A stretch of DNA of 64,000 bases. Origin: Malachius bipustulatus. Its lineage: Eukaryota; Arthropoda; Insecta; Coleoptera; Melyridae. The stretch's first letter is position 1. Every line of letters starts with the position of its first letter. The position numbers and the translations under genes were made by a program. This document shows, one piece after another, positions 10,557 to 22,935 of the stretch. The notes beneath the pieces were generated by a model that saw only the letters and a program-made list of their open reading frames with translations, did no database searches and was not told the DNA's origin. The stretch is taken from contig OU342637.1 in the NCBI GenBank assembly GCA_910589415.1, forward strand, positions 22,915,162-22,979,161. The letters run 5' to 3'.

Positions 10557-13169
10557 TATAATGATAGGTAACTAAAATTTATTTTTTCAGACTACCTAGA
10601 TAAGTATTATTTTCAATTCTACCAATGACTTTTTAATATTACTATTATAGTATACTATATTATTTAGTATACTGTTAAATCATTGAATTCTACCGACAAT
10701 ATTATTATTATTTATTATTAGACTCCGTATAAACTAAAAATAAGTGACGTGAGCGTGGAGACGTGGTAGATATGCAACTTCCACACAACGCAGGCGCTGT
10801 GCGTTGTCGATTGAAGTTAGTAGAGGTGTGCGAGTTATTTTCACGTTCGTGAATTTGATTTGAACGCTACCAATGCTGTTATTAGCGATCAACACGTAAA
10901 TTTTAATAATTACTGCCACAAGAGAATAATAAGTATATTATGTTATTTTATAGTCTTGTCGGGTTCTATGTTATCCCATTTGTGTTTATTTTATTACCTT
11001 GAAGCTTTAAATGAATAGTTATTCCATTAACAATAAGTAACAGTTGAGTTCTCAGTTACCGCCCATCACTATTGTTTACATTAAAACTGTACGGAAACGA
11101 TTTTTGGCTATGCCTTATGTCACTTTGTCGCACAGTTTTGGATACGTGAGAAATCTGCTAGTCTGCGCACAAAAAACGATGCGCAAAGTAGTGTTTTGTA
11201 TAGTGGTCGTAAGAAAAGAATATATCGCAACAACCCTAGTTTTGTGACAAGCGTCTAGCCACGGCACTTCACTTCAGAATCCCACTCTTGCTCTTGGTTA
11301 TAATTCTGTACCATATTCACGAATTATTATACCTAGTTATAGTTTATTTTTGCGAAACTACGAACTGTCATAAAAGTGTACGATATCCAAGCGCACTTAA
11401 ATATACAATATCAACATTCAAAGCAATATATTACGACGTGTAGGTATAGCTTAAAGAGTTATTTAAAATAAGTTAAATAGTATTTAAAATAAATAATACT
11501 GATGAAATAGACCGAAATATCGGAATTTTGATTTATCGCCGTTTGTCCAAGACAAGTAACAATAAAATGAATAAATAAATAAATACACTTCCAAATGTCC
11601 ACATTGTTAATAACTCTAAATGTGTAAACAAGTCCTCTAGGTGTTTTCAATATGACCGTTTCCGTCGCGTTCACCTGAACGACTAATTAATCCTAAAGAA
11701 AGAGGTGGCCTCTTATATTTGTGAAAACTGTGAATTAACATATTTAATACTCTAGCGGTCAGAAACTAATAGCATGAAACGGTATGTAAAATTATAATAT
11801 ACAACATGTTTCGCAATTTTGTTTTAATCCTTGGTGATAAAATCGTCTCCACTTTAAGCCACCTCCTTGATAAACTTCCTTGAGGGTTGATTAAATTGCG
11901 AGTTAATAAAATATCTTTAATTCCTTAATACTACCTCCCTACTAGAATAGTTTCAGAAGCCTCTTGTTTTAAAAGCGAATTCTTGTAAGTTTTGCGACAA
12001 GCGTTTCATTGAGATGAGGTGAGCTATAATTAAAATTAAATTGCTCGTTAAAGTTTACATAAAATTTTTAATTTAAAAACTTTATTGCTTAACCTGATGC
12101 TCCTCTTTTTATGATTTTCCAGCGTTAGCGTTAGAGGTTTTGATCAAGCCTTTTTGGTAAAATTTACTGATTTGTTTTTTTTTAATTAAATAGTGAATTC
12201 CATCTACATTACCTCTTTTTTGCCTCGGTTTCTGTCTAACATTTTAACTATCAATAATTTAATTAACCTCTTCCACATCTTAGTTTTGAGTACATCCTCT
12301 TAAAAAAACATTCTTGCGCATCAATCGTTTTCTGAAATTTTCCTTGATCATAATATTAGCGTAGTTGCTTATTGTGATTAACAGATGGACCAGCATGTCC
12401 AGACTAGCTATCGATAAATCAAGTCAAACACGGTGAATTGACTACAGAGAAAATCATGCCTGTTGTTTCATTGTTCGATGAGGCACAGGTTGCCATACAA
12501 ACTGTTGGTTTGGGCCATACAAAATATACGGCCCAAAATACCATGTTGTACTTAACCAGAACCAGATTGCGACTGAAAAAACTCAAGATCTGCGATAAAC
12601 ACCTGCTGCACAAAATAAATGAAATCCACATCAAAATATTGATATTTTGTGTACAGTTAAACCCCCACCAAATATTAATTCAAACGTCAAGCCTTTTTTG
12701 CGTAATCCCACTGGGTGCAATATTTTTTTACCCACCCTATATATTTATTAGAGGGTTGGAATGACTAAAATCCAGCTTCATGTTTTGTTTTTTACATTGT
12801 TCTGTTCGCTTTCGAAATCAAATACGTTTTTATGTTTAAATGGTCAGAAGTGATAAATATTCGGTAGATACAGCTTGCATACAATAAGACACTAATGTTA
12901 AAGATTAGAAGATATTTATACTCCAAAAAAGATAAAGGAACGATTAGACCATAGCTAGAAATAAGATTACAGTGATTCACTTTTAATAAAATCCTACTAG
13001 ACTACAACTTCAATTTTGACATCTGAATATTTTAGGTGAATGCTGTCGCGGGCGCAGATTATATACTTCGATCGAATAAGAGCTTAAACGCTGGGCGCAA
13101 TACTGTCTGGGAACTTTAATAAGTTATGAACAAGTACTTAAACTATTGCTTGTATGTTTAAACTGTGTT
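10557..13169. other. unassigned DNA
   Basis: No recognisable coding motif or paired repeat. A slightly GC-richer block at about 10740-10880 (GCGTGGAGACGTGG, ACGCAGGCGCTGTGCG) precedes the Crypton-like fragment on the minus strand and might be its leader. The frame at 12438-12764 has no known features. Confidence 0.4.
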
Positions 13170-14915
13170 TCTGTAGTGAAATGATGTGGTTAGAGTGGCT
13201 AACTCAAAAACCATACCGGTGATTAGAGCTCAGACTCCGAAGGTATTGGTTATGTTTTTAATGTTGGTCTAGTGGCGTTAATGATTAGTGCTGTGTCTAG
13301 GGCATTGTTAGACATGATATATGACGCCCCAAAGATCAGTCTCAAGAATGGTGCGTTTATGTAGTTCTGGATGTAAGATTGTGTACCAGAGTCGGGAGCG
13401 GCGTATGTAAGTGATCTTATAATTTGTGTCGGATATGTAATTTTTTTATGTTAAATGGGTTTTTTTGGTTTAGCGGTGAATAGAGTTTTCCTATTGCTGC
13501 CCTGACTTGGTAGACTTTTTTGACAGTGTGGTCCTTCCAGACCAGTTTCTTGTGGCAGGTTTAACGTTAGGGGATCACGAATGCAATTTGCCTCGAAATT
13601 CCACTCGAATATACAGGGTGGGCCACGGTATACGAAACGGAAGATTATGGCCGTGTCTCTGGATTTTAGGATCTTTTTATTTTTGAAGTGGATAGAGACC
13701 CGGCAGAGGTACGTTTTAAAATTATATTCATAATGTACAGGCTGTCCCAAAAGCATAAAACGTATCAAAGTTATGTTTTTTTAAATGGAACGCTCCTATG
13801 TTATTGCATTTTTAGATTGTCTGAAAAAAGAAAATAAGATTGACTTTTACAGTTGGTGTTTAAATTCAGAAGTTTTTGAGTTATAAACAAGTGAAAATCG
13901 TCATTTTTCAAGTTCAAGGCCCTGTACAACGAAAACGGCTGAAGATAGAGAAAAACGGCTTACATGTCCCTATTTTAACTTTTTATGTACTATCCTATGG
14001 TATAGAAACATTTGTGCTTTCTTTGATTTTTTTATTTGGCGACGCGTGGAGAAATCTCAGAATTTTTCAAATTTTTTATCACCCTGTATAAACATTTCAT
14101 CTACATCGTAGGATAGTACATGAAAAGTTAAAATAGGGACATGTAAGCCGTTTTTCTCTATTTCCAGCCGTTTTCGTTGTACAGGGCCATGAACTTGAAA
14201 AATGACGATTTTCACTTGTTTATAACTCAAAAACTTCTGAATTTAAGCACTAACTGTAAAAGCCAATCTTATTTTCTTTTTTCAGACAATCTAAAAATGC
14301 AATAACATAGGAGCATTCCATTTAAAAAAACATAACATTGATATGTTTTATGCTTTTGGGACAGCCTGTACATTATGAATATAATTTTAAAACGTACCTC
14401 TGCCGGGTCTCTATCCACTTCAAAAATAAAAAGATCCTAAAATCCAGAGACACAGTCCACTCTGTATAATGTTCTTCGAGCCCACCAAACGGGATGTCCA
14501 CAGTTTTGGATTGGTTAATCTGGATTTTCCACTTTGAGATGTCTTATAGGAGATTTGTGATGTGTTTTCTTATGTGTTCGGTTACGTGCCATGTCAATAT
14601 TTGATGGTGTTGTCATCGGCGTATAAGTAGAAATTTATGTGTACCTATGTGTCTTGACTGTCTTGGAATGTTTGCTGTATAGATGTTAAACCGTTAAACA
14701 GTAGCAATGGAAGGACGGAATCCTCGAGGAACCCCCAATTCTGCTACATATTCTTTGGAAAGGTGCTTGTTTATTCGATTTGGATTATTCTGTTTGAAAG
14801 GAAGAAGTATCTAAGTATGATAAATTGTAAGGGCAAGTCATTTTTCTCATTTTGAAAAGAAGTGCCAGACTTTATCAAAAACTTTCACAACGTCCAACAT
14901 GACAACTCCTGTTTA
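13170..14915 (-). pseudogene. jockey-like non-LTR reverse transcriptase relic, split by a palindrome
   Basis: Minus-strand reading in shifting frames gives motif A (VVMLDVVKVFDKVWH, near 14905-14860), a block ELGVPRG (motif B, near 14720), and LYADDNTI (motif C, near 14630). The palindrome at 13610-14468 interrupts next. Beyond it, at 13610-13170, come pieces typical of the C-terminal region, such as FLRLIFGASYIMSNNALD. Several frameshifts and stops make this an old relic. The APE domain and the 5' end are missing. Confidence 0.6.
13610..14468. mobile_element. large palindromic repeat with TATACAGGGTG ends
   Basis: The left end is TATACAGGGTGGGCC; the right arm is its complement but has lost about 28 bp near the tip, ending CACTCTGTATA. 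A second concentric pair, TGTACAGGCTGTCCC and GGGACAGCCTGTACA, lies at 13735 and 14371. The inner core (GATTGTCTGAAAA, TTATAAACAAGTGAAAATCG, ACATGTCCCTA, ATCACCCTGTATA) is shared with the palindromes at 22102 and 26356. No protein is encoded. It splits the jockey-like relic. Confidence 0.75.
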
Positions 14916-15850
14916 ACGATTTCTTTTGGTTCTTGTGTGATTGTGTAAAGTCCGTTGCTTAATCTGTGGTGAAGTGTCCCAAGCGGAAAAGAGAAAGCAA
15001 GACTTTCCCATATATTGAACTACAAGAGTGACAAGCGTGTGAAAAAAAAACAGGAAATGAGAGAGTTCGATAATTGAATGCGCTACAGAAACATAAGCAA
15101 GGAAATATACAAAAGACATTGGTTGCAAGAAAATAAAAGTTATAATAATAACAGTAACAAAATTAAAAACATTTTTATATCCCCGCATTTTAGGTCTAAT
15201 TTAGATTAGCGTCTTTTATATTAACAAGTCTAAACCTGTTAATTGAACAAACACCGTCAAAATTAGTATATTTCTTATAAAAAGTGACGCGCAGAATATA
15301 AACGAGAAGTCTCTGAGATTACCGTCGTAGAGTGGAAGGAGTGGTCCTTCGACGTTAAAAGAGGGGATCTATTTAGGTATCTTAGATCCAATCGGCGAGA
15401 ACTCTCACAGACGAGAAGAGTTTATATTTTTAAAAAAGCTAAAAATAAAATCCGATAAACTAATCTAACATGTTTGTTAGTACTGCGTCATTTATTTTTT
15501 GTGGTTCCCTGACGTAATTTTCAGATCTATACCGGAACCTTCACTACAAGCGTTACTTTATGTCCTCTGTGTTCAATTTTACCCCTCTACAAAGCGGCAC
15601 CTTCAAATTAAGGAGTTTGTGTTGATAAACTTCATCCTTCAAATATCGCAAAAAGGAAGTGTTGAGAATCGAATATTTGGTTTGGTCCACTGCAGGCTGA
15701 GCGACTGTACCACTGAACCTACAGCGGTGCGAGACAGGGTCGAGCTAAGCAGCGCAGGACGCAGGTGTCGATCTGGCATTGTTTTGTATATTTTCATGAA
15801 TTCAAGAACGAGAGAGATCTTCTCTTCATCATCATTATATTATTATCATT
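14916..15850. other. unassigned DNA
   Basis: This contains a short moderately GC-rich patch at 15690-15770, but no motif, repeat ends or credible coding frame. Confidence 0.4.
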
Positions 15851-16612
15851 AGCTTCGTTCGCGGATACAATCCAGAACCGGTTCGGAATCAGTTTAGAAC
15901 TATTCCGGATTGTCGTAGAGCGCATGCCTAAGTGCGAACTGGTTCAGGATTTTATTTCACCGCGAACGAAGCAGGGACCGGATGAGAACTCCGAACTGTC
16001 AGATGACGAATGATTCCGTCTAACCCGCAGAGTAAGGACTGAGGCACTAAAAGTTCTTATTTTATGGTCAACAATTAATTCAAAATTTAACCTAGGTATA
16101 TAATAAAGAATAAACGCTTTGGGCCTTTGTCACAGTATAGTTTATCTGTGTATTATGAAAAGATCTTTTGTGTAGCAGTACCTAACCACACAAACCTTTG
16201 CGATTGTTTTGTTTTACTGGTATCGGATACGGTAAATTATTTTTATAATGTTATTTACCTATTTTTATTGTATTATACACGTCAATAAATAATTATATTG
16301 GAATAAAAAAGTGCGAATCTGAAAGAGGTAAATACTTTGAATAATATCTACTTATTTTATTATACAAATCATCGACATCAGAGCAGAATTACGCATGAGC
16401 AGCGGAACCGAACTACTAGTTCCTGCAAAATCCCAGAACTGCTAGAATCGGTTCTGAACCGATAATGAACCGGTTCGATGAGTACCGCGAACGCAGAACT
16501 GTTAGTACTGGTTACTAAAAATTCAGAATTTATGCACCGCGAACGCCGTTTTTCTCACTGCGCATACGCAAGAGTTCTAAACCGGTTCAGAACTGTATCC
16601 GCGAACGAAGCT
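15851..16612. mobile_element. 762-bp non-autonomous TIR element
   Basis: The left end AGCTTCGTTCGCGGATACA and the right end TGTATCCGCGAACGAAGCT are exact inverted copies; similarity extends to GAACCGGTT. Flanks TTATCAT(T) and (A)TTATCTT look like an imperfect 7-8 bp target duplication, which would fit a hAT-type element, but the match is not clean. ACCGCGAACG recurs inside at about 15958, 16485 and 16536. No transposase frame is visible. Confidence 0.6.
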
Positions 16613-16789
16613 ATTATCTTATATCCTGAGCGGGTGTGTTGTTGTACTTGTTGTGAACGAATCGATTTTTCATTTTTATATTACTTACTACGAACTTGTA
16701 TTTGGTAAACAACACATCATGAACGAATGTTCTTTATATTTAAAAGTTTGATTATTATAAATGTTTGTTACGGAACGTGTGCCTTTTGA

Positions 16790-16965
16790 TTACTAATCTA
16801 CGATCTTATAAAACTTTTACGACATACAGTCCACTTCATTATATTCCACGAACAAGATTTGCCTTAATAACAAACCGTTATTAACAGGAAGTCACACATG
16901 TTAAGGTCAGGAGGTCGAGGAGGCCAACTCACATCTTCAAACATTACTTACGTTTCTTACAGACA
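16790..16965 (-). pseudogene. DDE transposase scrap
   Basis: A short minus-strand frame includes EDVSWPPRPPDLNMCDFLL, which resembles the WPPRSPDLTPxDFFLWG block around the second catalytic aspartate of mariner/Tc-like (DDE_3) transposases. Only about 50 residues survive, and a stop follows. The assignment rests on one motif. Confidence 0.4.
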
Positions 16966-17016
16966 TTGTAAACATGCTCTTCTCGACAGACCACTGTTCC
17001 ATTATCATAATTCTAA

Positions 17017-17496
17017 TTGATTGTGACTGAGGAAACCTTTGGCAGTCCCTTCCAAAATATGATAGCTCATCGCAGTCACCCTGAAGATTCACCACTTATA
17101 TTAAAAATTTTATATCTTAACAGCAAATCATGCATTCTAATCTATTTTCACAAGCTGCTTAAGCAAGAATGTATTCGTACTGATTTGAAAAATGCCAATG
17201 GTCAAAACTTTAATCAAAATCTCGGTGGCCTTTTAGATTTATACATTCATCACAAAATTAACGATATTGAAGACAGGCTGGCGGACGTCGAAGGAAGATT
17301 CATTTTATTTACCGCATTTCAGAATCACATAGCTTTCTCATATGTAATATCTTTAGGATATGGCGACGATGCTCGGCGATCTGGAATATATTTATATTGG
17401 AATATACAGCTCTTTGGCTGTACTGAAGAGGTATTTAATTATAATAATTCAATAATAAGGCATATTTCAAAAATATTGGAAAATGTAGAAGAATAG
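17017..17496 (+). CDS. unrecognised open frame, possibly not a gene
   Basis: The frame is open for 159 codons from a TTG at 17017; the first ATG is at 17059 (145 residues). Residues about 55-110 (NANGQNFNQNLGGLLDLYIH then INDIEDRLADVEGRF) look like normal protein composition, with an amphipathic coiled-coil-like stretch, and the end is HISKILENVEE. No signal peptide, membrane segment or known motif was seen. It could be an exon or a decayed element protein. Length above background is the only support. Confidence 0.25.
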   Translation: MIVTEETFGSPFQNMIAHRSHPEDSPLILKILYLNSKSCILIYFHKLLKQECIRTDLKNANGQNFNQNLGGLLDLYIHHKINDIEDRLADVEGRFILFTAFQNHIAFSYVISLGYGDDARRSGIYLYWNIQLFGCTEEVFNYNNSIIRHISKILENVEE

Positions 17497-18639
17497 ATCA
17501 CATTTTGATGTCGCTATTCGTGTGACTTATATTTTAATATAAAATAGGAGGCTGTATGGAATAGATATTTCCATAGAATTAAGCATTTTTCACCAGAGAG
17601 CCCAAGCACAACGAGCTTAATTTATAGGCGCAAGCAAGGCTTGAACAATAATGGCCTGCTTATAATAGAGGTTGTCTATCAGCTCTAACACCTTTTGTGT
17701 GCCTGAGATAATATAGAGAACACGCAGCTTTTACCTTAGACAATGTGAATAAAGTTCGTTTGTAGCGGAACACCTGAAAGTGGAAAATGTATCTACATTT
17801 ACTTAACCCTTAAAGGAAATTAACGGCGGGGTATCTATTAATGTTTGGTGACTGTCTTTGGGGGAAATTCAATCCTGCAACTGAAATGTTATTTCAGTTT
17901 GAGTTCTAACAGCAAATAGAAACCTGAGAGAAACGTCTAGCAATGCTGCTGAGGAGATTGTTTCATTTAGGTTCAGATGTTTAGACTGTCACTCTCTCTA
18001 ATCCCTTGATCTTTCTTTAATTAGGTGGGTGTATTGATCAAGTGGAAAGTTTTACTTTGGCGATGATTTCTTAATTACCCTTAACAAAAAATACACCAAT
18101 CTATTCGGAATTAAGATTACGATAACTTCATTAAATCGACATTGTATTTTATTCCCTATAAATTCAACTGACAATAAGCGATAATCTCGTTACTGCGCAA
18201 AAAACTAATTAGTGATAAGTTTTTGTTGTGTATTTTAGCACATGGCAACCAATCACAACCCTTCAAGTAGGTAATTCTCTTTCTAGTTTGTTGCGAGGGA
18301 TATGATGCAATGTTGCTATTATAGACGCTGCAATGTAAACAAACAATAATTGTAACCATTATGATAATTTGAATGGGCCATGACGTCACGAATGACATCA
18401 TCTTTATACCAAACTTATTTACACAAAGCAAAGGTGTACAAAGCAAAGGTGTACAGAGGTGTACAAAGTATCAATGTGTTATTTTGTGACATTAGTTTCT
18501 GATGTTATAATATCTTTCGAAGCTTTTATTGTGTAATTATTATTAGTTCAACTCTAAAATTCTAAGAGCGTTAAGTACCTACGTAGCCAATGGGCGAATT
18601 CTTAAACTCATCATTAAATATCAATCAAATAGGATCAAT
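17497..18639. other. unassigned DNA with a short tandem repeat
   Basis: At about 18423-18471 the unit AAAGCAAAGGTGTAC is repeated two to three times (last copy partial). Otherwise no coding motif or paired repeat was found. Confidence 0.4.
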
Positions 18640-19640
18640 CAGTGATGGGTGCACGGTGGAGATACCTAATGGAGGGGGCATGGCGTCCATGAACCGCTCT
18701 ACTTATAAGGTCCTTCTCCCAGGAAGAGACTTGTGGGAGGACAACAGAAATTAACTCCTGACAGCAGAGCTTAGATGGTTAACCGATGGATCTAAGACAT
18801 TCTCAGGAACTGGAGCTGGGTTGTGTAGTGCTGGCTCGAAGAAGATATACTTCTTGAGCCTTGACCTTCACACAACCACTTTCTAGTCCTAAATCGATGT
18901 CATAGAGCTTTGTACGCAGATGCAGGAAAAGATGCACTGCCAAAGCAGATCAATAAAGATATTTCTAGAGAGCCAAGCGGCACTAAAAGCCCTTTGCTCC
19001 ATCAGCTACTTTAAGTCCAAGTTGGTCTGGAACTGTGAACTACTCTTGAATCCTCTAGCAAAGAGCCACGAAGTAACTCTGATCTGGATTCCGGGCCATG
19101 CTGGATATGGAGAGAACGAACTTGCTGACTCCCTGGCCAGGAAAGGCGTCAAACCCGAATTTATCGGACCAGAACCAGCATTTGGCATATCACCAGATGT
19201 TCCCAAAACAACAAGCCTTTATACAGGGCACGTCGAAAAATAGGACTAAAGAACTATTGGAGCTCAACAGGAAAGAACTGAAAGCCTCAATATGCCTATA
19301 CATATATACTGGGCACTGCAAACTGGATCATCATCTGCACAGGATGGGTTAAGCGAACAGTGCTGAATGCCGCCTGTGTTTGGAGGATGACGAAACAACA
19401 GAACACATCATATGCGAGTATCCCTCTTTGGGAGGAGCTAAATTACAAACCTTGGGGAGAGACTTTCTCACACCGGAGAACATTAACCAATAGTCAATAT
19501 TGCGAGCTTCCTCAAAGATACTGACCTGATGGGGTTCATTAATGTAAATGGACTAGATATGAGCCACAATAGACCTTTCGTAACAGTGGAGATGTCACAA
19601 TGGCCCACTCATGAGAAATTTAATGTAATATTGTCATAAA
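18640..19640 (+). pseudogene. R1/jockey-like retrotransposon 3' end (RNase H and zinc knuckle)
   Basis: Successive frames give WLTDGSKTFSGTGAG (first RNase H aspartate), LESQAALKAL, WIPGHAGYGENELADSLA (RNase H signature), ELLELNRKELKASICLYI then YTGHC, and ECRLCLEDDETTEHIICEYP, the CCHC-like C-terminal knuckle of these elements. The order is correct, but stops and frameshifts separate the blocks. Reverse transcriptase and endonuclease are absent, so this is a 5'-truncated copy. A short A run at about 19639 may mark the tail. Confidence 0.7.
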
Positions 19641-20430
19641 AAAACAACTACAAGTACCTATTTGTTATTGGTGAAGATGTTGATTTGTTAATAACACTCA
19701 CAGCACGAACTGCAGACTGCAGTTGATAAGATTATTTCCTTTTTAAGGTGCAGGAAAGCTCAAATATAAGCAAAAATATATTCTTTTGCAAAGTTTAACT
19801 TCATATAGAGAATGTCAAGCCAAAATAAATAACATATTTGAAGATGCAATAACTTGCTGAGATACTATTATATCAGGTACCTGTATGCGAAATATCAAGT
19901 TCAAGTGTGGTTAGGCAATGAACTAGACGCAGGCGACTAGGGTAGGAAATTAGGTAATAGATAACAGTTTAGAGCCAATTCACACAATAAATTTGAACTG
20001 GCGTCCAGAGAAGCGTATTAATGCTATTACTTCAAATTTCAAACCGCGGTGAAGTGAGTAACGTAACGCTAGCAACGGAATCCAGTGCATCGCGCCACAC
20101 AAGTTTCAACTTACCTCTCTTCATACTTCATGTGTTTCGTTTCGTCGCAACGAAGTTTTGAATCAAAGGCGATGACTACATCGATAGATGAAATCTTTTT
20201 ATTAGAGACATATTGTCTCCCACATCATTCAAATTTAAAATTTAAACTGGAAAAATGAAAATATTTTATCACCAACACCTACCTACTAGTTCTAACGCAG
20301 GGGAAGATGAATGATTTGACGGAATTTGCATAACCAGGTAATGAACGTCATACAACCTCAAGACTGATTACATTGTAATTATTTAACGATGAAAGATTAT
20401 TTCATGACATACCATCAACTTGAAGAACTT
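19641..20430. other. unassigned DNA
   Basis: No gene or repeat recognised. An exact donor-like GAGGTAAGT lies on the minus strand near 20117, which is within chance expectation for this length. Confidence 0.4.
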
Positions 20431-20800
20431 TGTATTAAATAATAATATATAATAAAGGAAGGTCGTTTTGAGTATAAAGCACATACAGTGCATTTACTAG
20501 CCTGCTAGGTGGGGTCGGAGAATTACTCCATCGCCCATAACAGTTGTCATGCTGGCTGTGCCTGAAACTCCAATCTAGAGAGCTTTCAACATCCAACAGC
20601 AGAGCCTTCCAGAGTACCAGAACAAGCACAGACACGTGTTTCGCTCTACTGGAGCTCTTCAGTGTGCTGCATCTGGAGTATCCGGATGATGCTGTCGGAT
20701 GAATGGAAGTTTGGCCGTCTTAAATAAAACAGCAACACGGATCTCCGTTAATTGTAAAGTAGAGTGACATCTAGCGGTCATTCCAAAGAACTAACCGTGA
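20431..20800 (-). repeat. probable terminal piece of the hammerhead-carrying retroelement
   Basis: The DNA around the ribozyme is more GC-balanced than its surroundings from about 20480 to 20790 and holds no coding motif. By analogy with the pseudo-LTRs of Penelope-like elements, this may be the non-coding end of the parent element. A GACATCTAGCGG motif lies at about 20768-20779. The boundaries are a guess. Confidence 0.35.
20617..20676 (-). ncRNA. type I hammerhead ribozyme
   Basis: Read on the minus strand, every conserved part is present in order. The outer stem I is CCAGA/UCUGG and the inner stem I is GCACA/UGUGC, separated by an internal loop (UGCA/UUGU). The core is CUGAAGA, stem II is GCUC-CAGUA-GAGC, and GAAA follows. 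Stem III is a very short CAC/GUG closing on U, and the cleavage triplet is GUC. Self-cleavage is expected after that C, between 20631 and 20630. Type I hammerheads with a minimal stem III are known from Penelope-like retroelements and retrozymes, where they process tandem transcripts. No Penelope RT or GIY-YIG frame was seen nearby, so this is probably a truncated terminal copy. Confidence 0.8.
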
Positions 20801-21758
20801 GTTCACTCAAAGTTTATTACAGTTTCAGACACCACCAATGCCAGTCGATTGACAACCATTAAGGAAGAGAAAAATGGCAAGTATACTCAACAATTAACTC
20901 AACATTTTTTGTATTAAATGTTGGAGGTTGAATTGGAGGAAGTAGATCAGGGTTACATAAAAAATATCTTTCGCATTTATTGAAGTAAATAATTAGAGAT
21001 AAAACTAACTAGTTAATATTTTCAATGTTTTTCACAATATTTTTTTAAGATTTTAGTAGATTTGATTTATTACATTTTGAACTTGAGCTACACATTTCGA
21101 GCAACTCATGTTAAATCTACGTATAATATCAATTCTCAATTGTACAGTAGTAGAGCTGTATGTATGTACACAAAATCGCATAGTAAAATTTAGATAAGAG
21201 ATACAAATTTTCAATAACGTTCTATTTTTTTAAGATTGCAAGCAAATATATCTATACATGTTTTCTTTCTTCAATATTTGGATTCTCAATTCTATATTTA
21301 CTTATCCCTCATATATATCTACCTGCGCTGAAAAATACTTTCTTATGTTTATAAAATGAGAAAAGCAATGGTCATAATTCGACGTTGAACTTAAATTTAA
21401 TTATATTTTTAGGTCAAATACACTCGTAATCTAACTGATAGAATACATCGCACTTAGGAGGTGACGTGAGAACTTATTAAATAATCAAAAGGGAGGGGTG
21501 TACTAGGCAGTTATTGATTTCTTTCCGGGATATTTATCATCAATGGAGGTGATATTGGTAGTTGAAAACACATTAGCATGACATTATTATCGAAGTTGTT
21601 CATCGGAATTAATATGTCATCTACTGTCAATTGTAATTGCTCGCGAACTATTCATCATTTCGTTCGATTTTACTACCCTTTTATGTATTTTTATACATAC
21701 TCGTATATCTTAATAAAGTAATTTAAATTTCTTATCACAGATCTACTTTATAATTCAT
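20801..21758. other. unassigned AT-rich DNA
   Basis: Nothing recognised in this stretch. Confidence 0.4.
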
Positions 21759-21761
21759 TTA

Positions 21762-21998
21762 GGGCCGGTTGTTCGTACGTCAGTTAAAAATTTTGAGATA
21801 ACTACTGATTTTAAATTGCAAATTTTGAAAATACGGCGAATATAATTAATGATCTTGTATTTTTAATCAGTAATTAACTCTTCTCAAAGCGAGCAGAATT
21901 CATTTTCAGAAATATCAGACCAATGGTTTGATAATACAGGGCATTTTAAAATCAGTAGTTATCTCAAAATTTTTAACTGACGTACGAACAACCGGCCC
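21762..21998. mobile_element. 237-bp MITE with 3-bp TTA duplication
   Basis: Ends GGGCCGGTTGTTCGTACGTC and GACGTACGAACAACCGGCCC are perfect inverted copies; similarity continues inward through ACTACTGATTTTAAA. TTA flanks both sides (21759-21761 and 21999-22001). Three-base TTA/TAA duplications and G-rich ends fit PIF/Harbinger. Related copies are at 44587-44826 and (half) 30432-30579. Confidence 0.75.
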
Positions 21999-22101
21999 TT
22001 AACTATTTTATTTAACTTTTGTTATGCAGTCAAATTAGTAAAAATCGAGGTAAAAATAGGGGAAAACCTAGGAATGAGATGGAATAAGCTGTGAGTGGGT
22101 A

Positions 22102-22935
22102 TATACAGGGTGATTGATTGAAACGCCACATTAGAAAAAGTTCAACTTCCAAATGATCTAGGAATCTGAAATTTGGAACTTATGCAACATACCTAATAAC
22201 GAGTCAAAATGAAATATTACCAAGATGACAGAACATTTAAAAATGGCGAAAGCAATGGCCAACTTTGTTTTTTTTTTAAATGGGACACCCCATATATTAT
22301 TGCATTTTCAGATTGTCTGAGAAAATGTAATAACAATGGTGCTTATAGTTGTATTTTAAATTGAGTAGGCCATGAGTTATAAACAAGTGAAAATCGTGAC
22401 GAAAACGGCTCAAGATATCAGAAAACAGCTTACATGTCCCTATCTTATAACTTTTTACAAGGCATCCAATTATGCAGTTGAAATATTTATACAAGGTGGT
22501 GAAAATTGTCAGATTTTTCATCACCCTGTATAAAAATTTCAACTCTGCAGTAGAATACTACAAGAAAAGTTAAGATAGGGACATGTAAGCCGTTTTCTGA
22601 TATCTTGAGTTGTTTTCGTGGTAAATGTCAATAAAGTTGTAAAATCACGATTTTCACTTGTTTATAACTCATGGCCTACTCAATTTAAAATACAACTATA
22701 AGCACCATTGTATTACATTTTCTCAGACAATCTGAAAATGTAATAATATATGGAGTGTCCCATTTAAAAAAACAAAGATGGCCATTGCTTTCGCCATTTT
22801 TAAATGTTCTGCCATCTTGGTAATATTTCATTTTGACTCGTGAATAGGTATGTTGCCTAAGTTCCAAATTTCAGATTCCTAGATCATTATGTCGAACTTT
22901 TTCTAATGTGGCGTTTCAATCAATCACCCTGTATA
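22102..22935. mobile_element. 834-bp palindromic repeat with TATACAGGGTG ends
   Basis: Left end TATACAGGGTGATTGATTG, right end CAATCAATCACCCTGTATA. The arms pair almost end to end. A GGGACACCCCATATATTA block sits inside the left arm with its partner in the right arm, and near the centre is TACAAGGTGGTGAAAA ... ATCACCCTGTATA. The inner core matches the palindromes at 13610 and 26356, while the outer arm (about 170 bp) is different. It has no coding capacity. Confidence 0.8.

Noticed and set aside
20112..20122. Exact splice donor GAGGTAAGT on minus
   Set aside because: A match of this length is expected by chance about once in a window of this size, and no exon-like sequence adjoins it.
22295..22870. 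Short frames inside the palindromes (e.g. 22297-22542 and 22685-22867)
   Set aside because: They mirror each other across the palindrome axis and carry no known motif.
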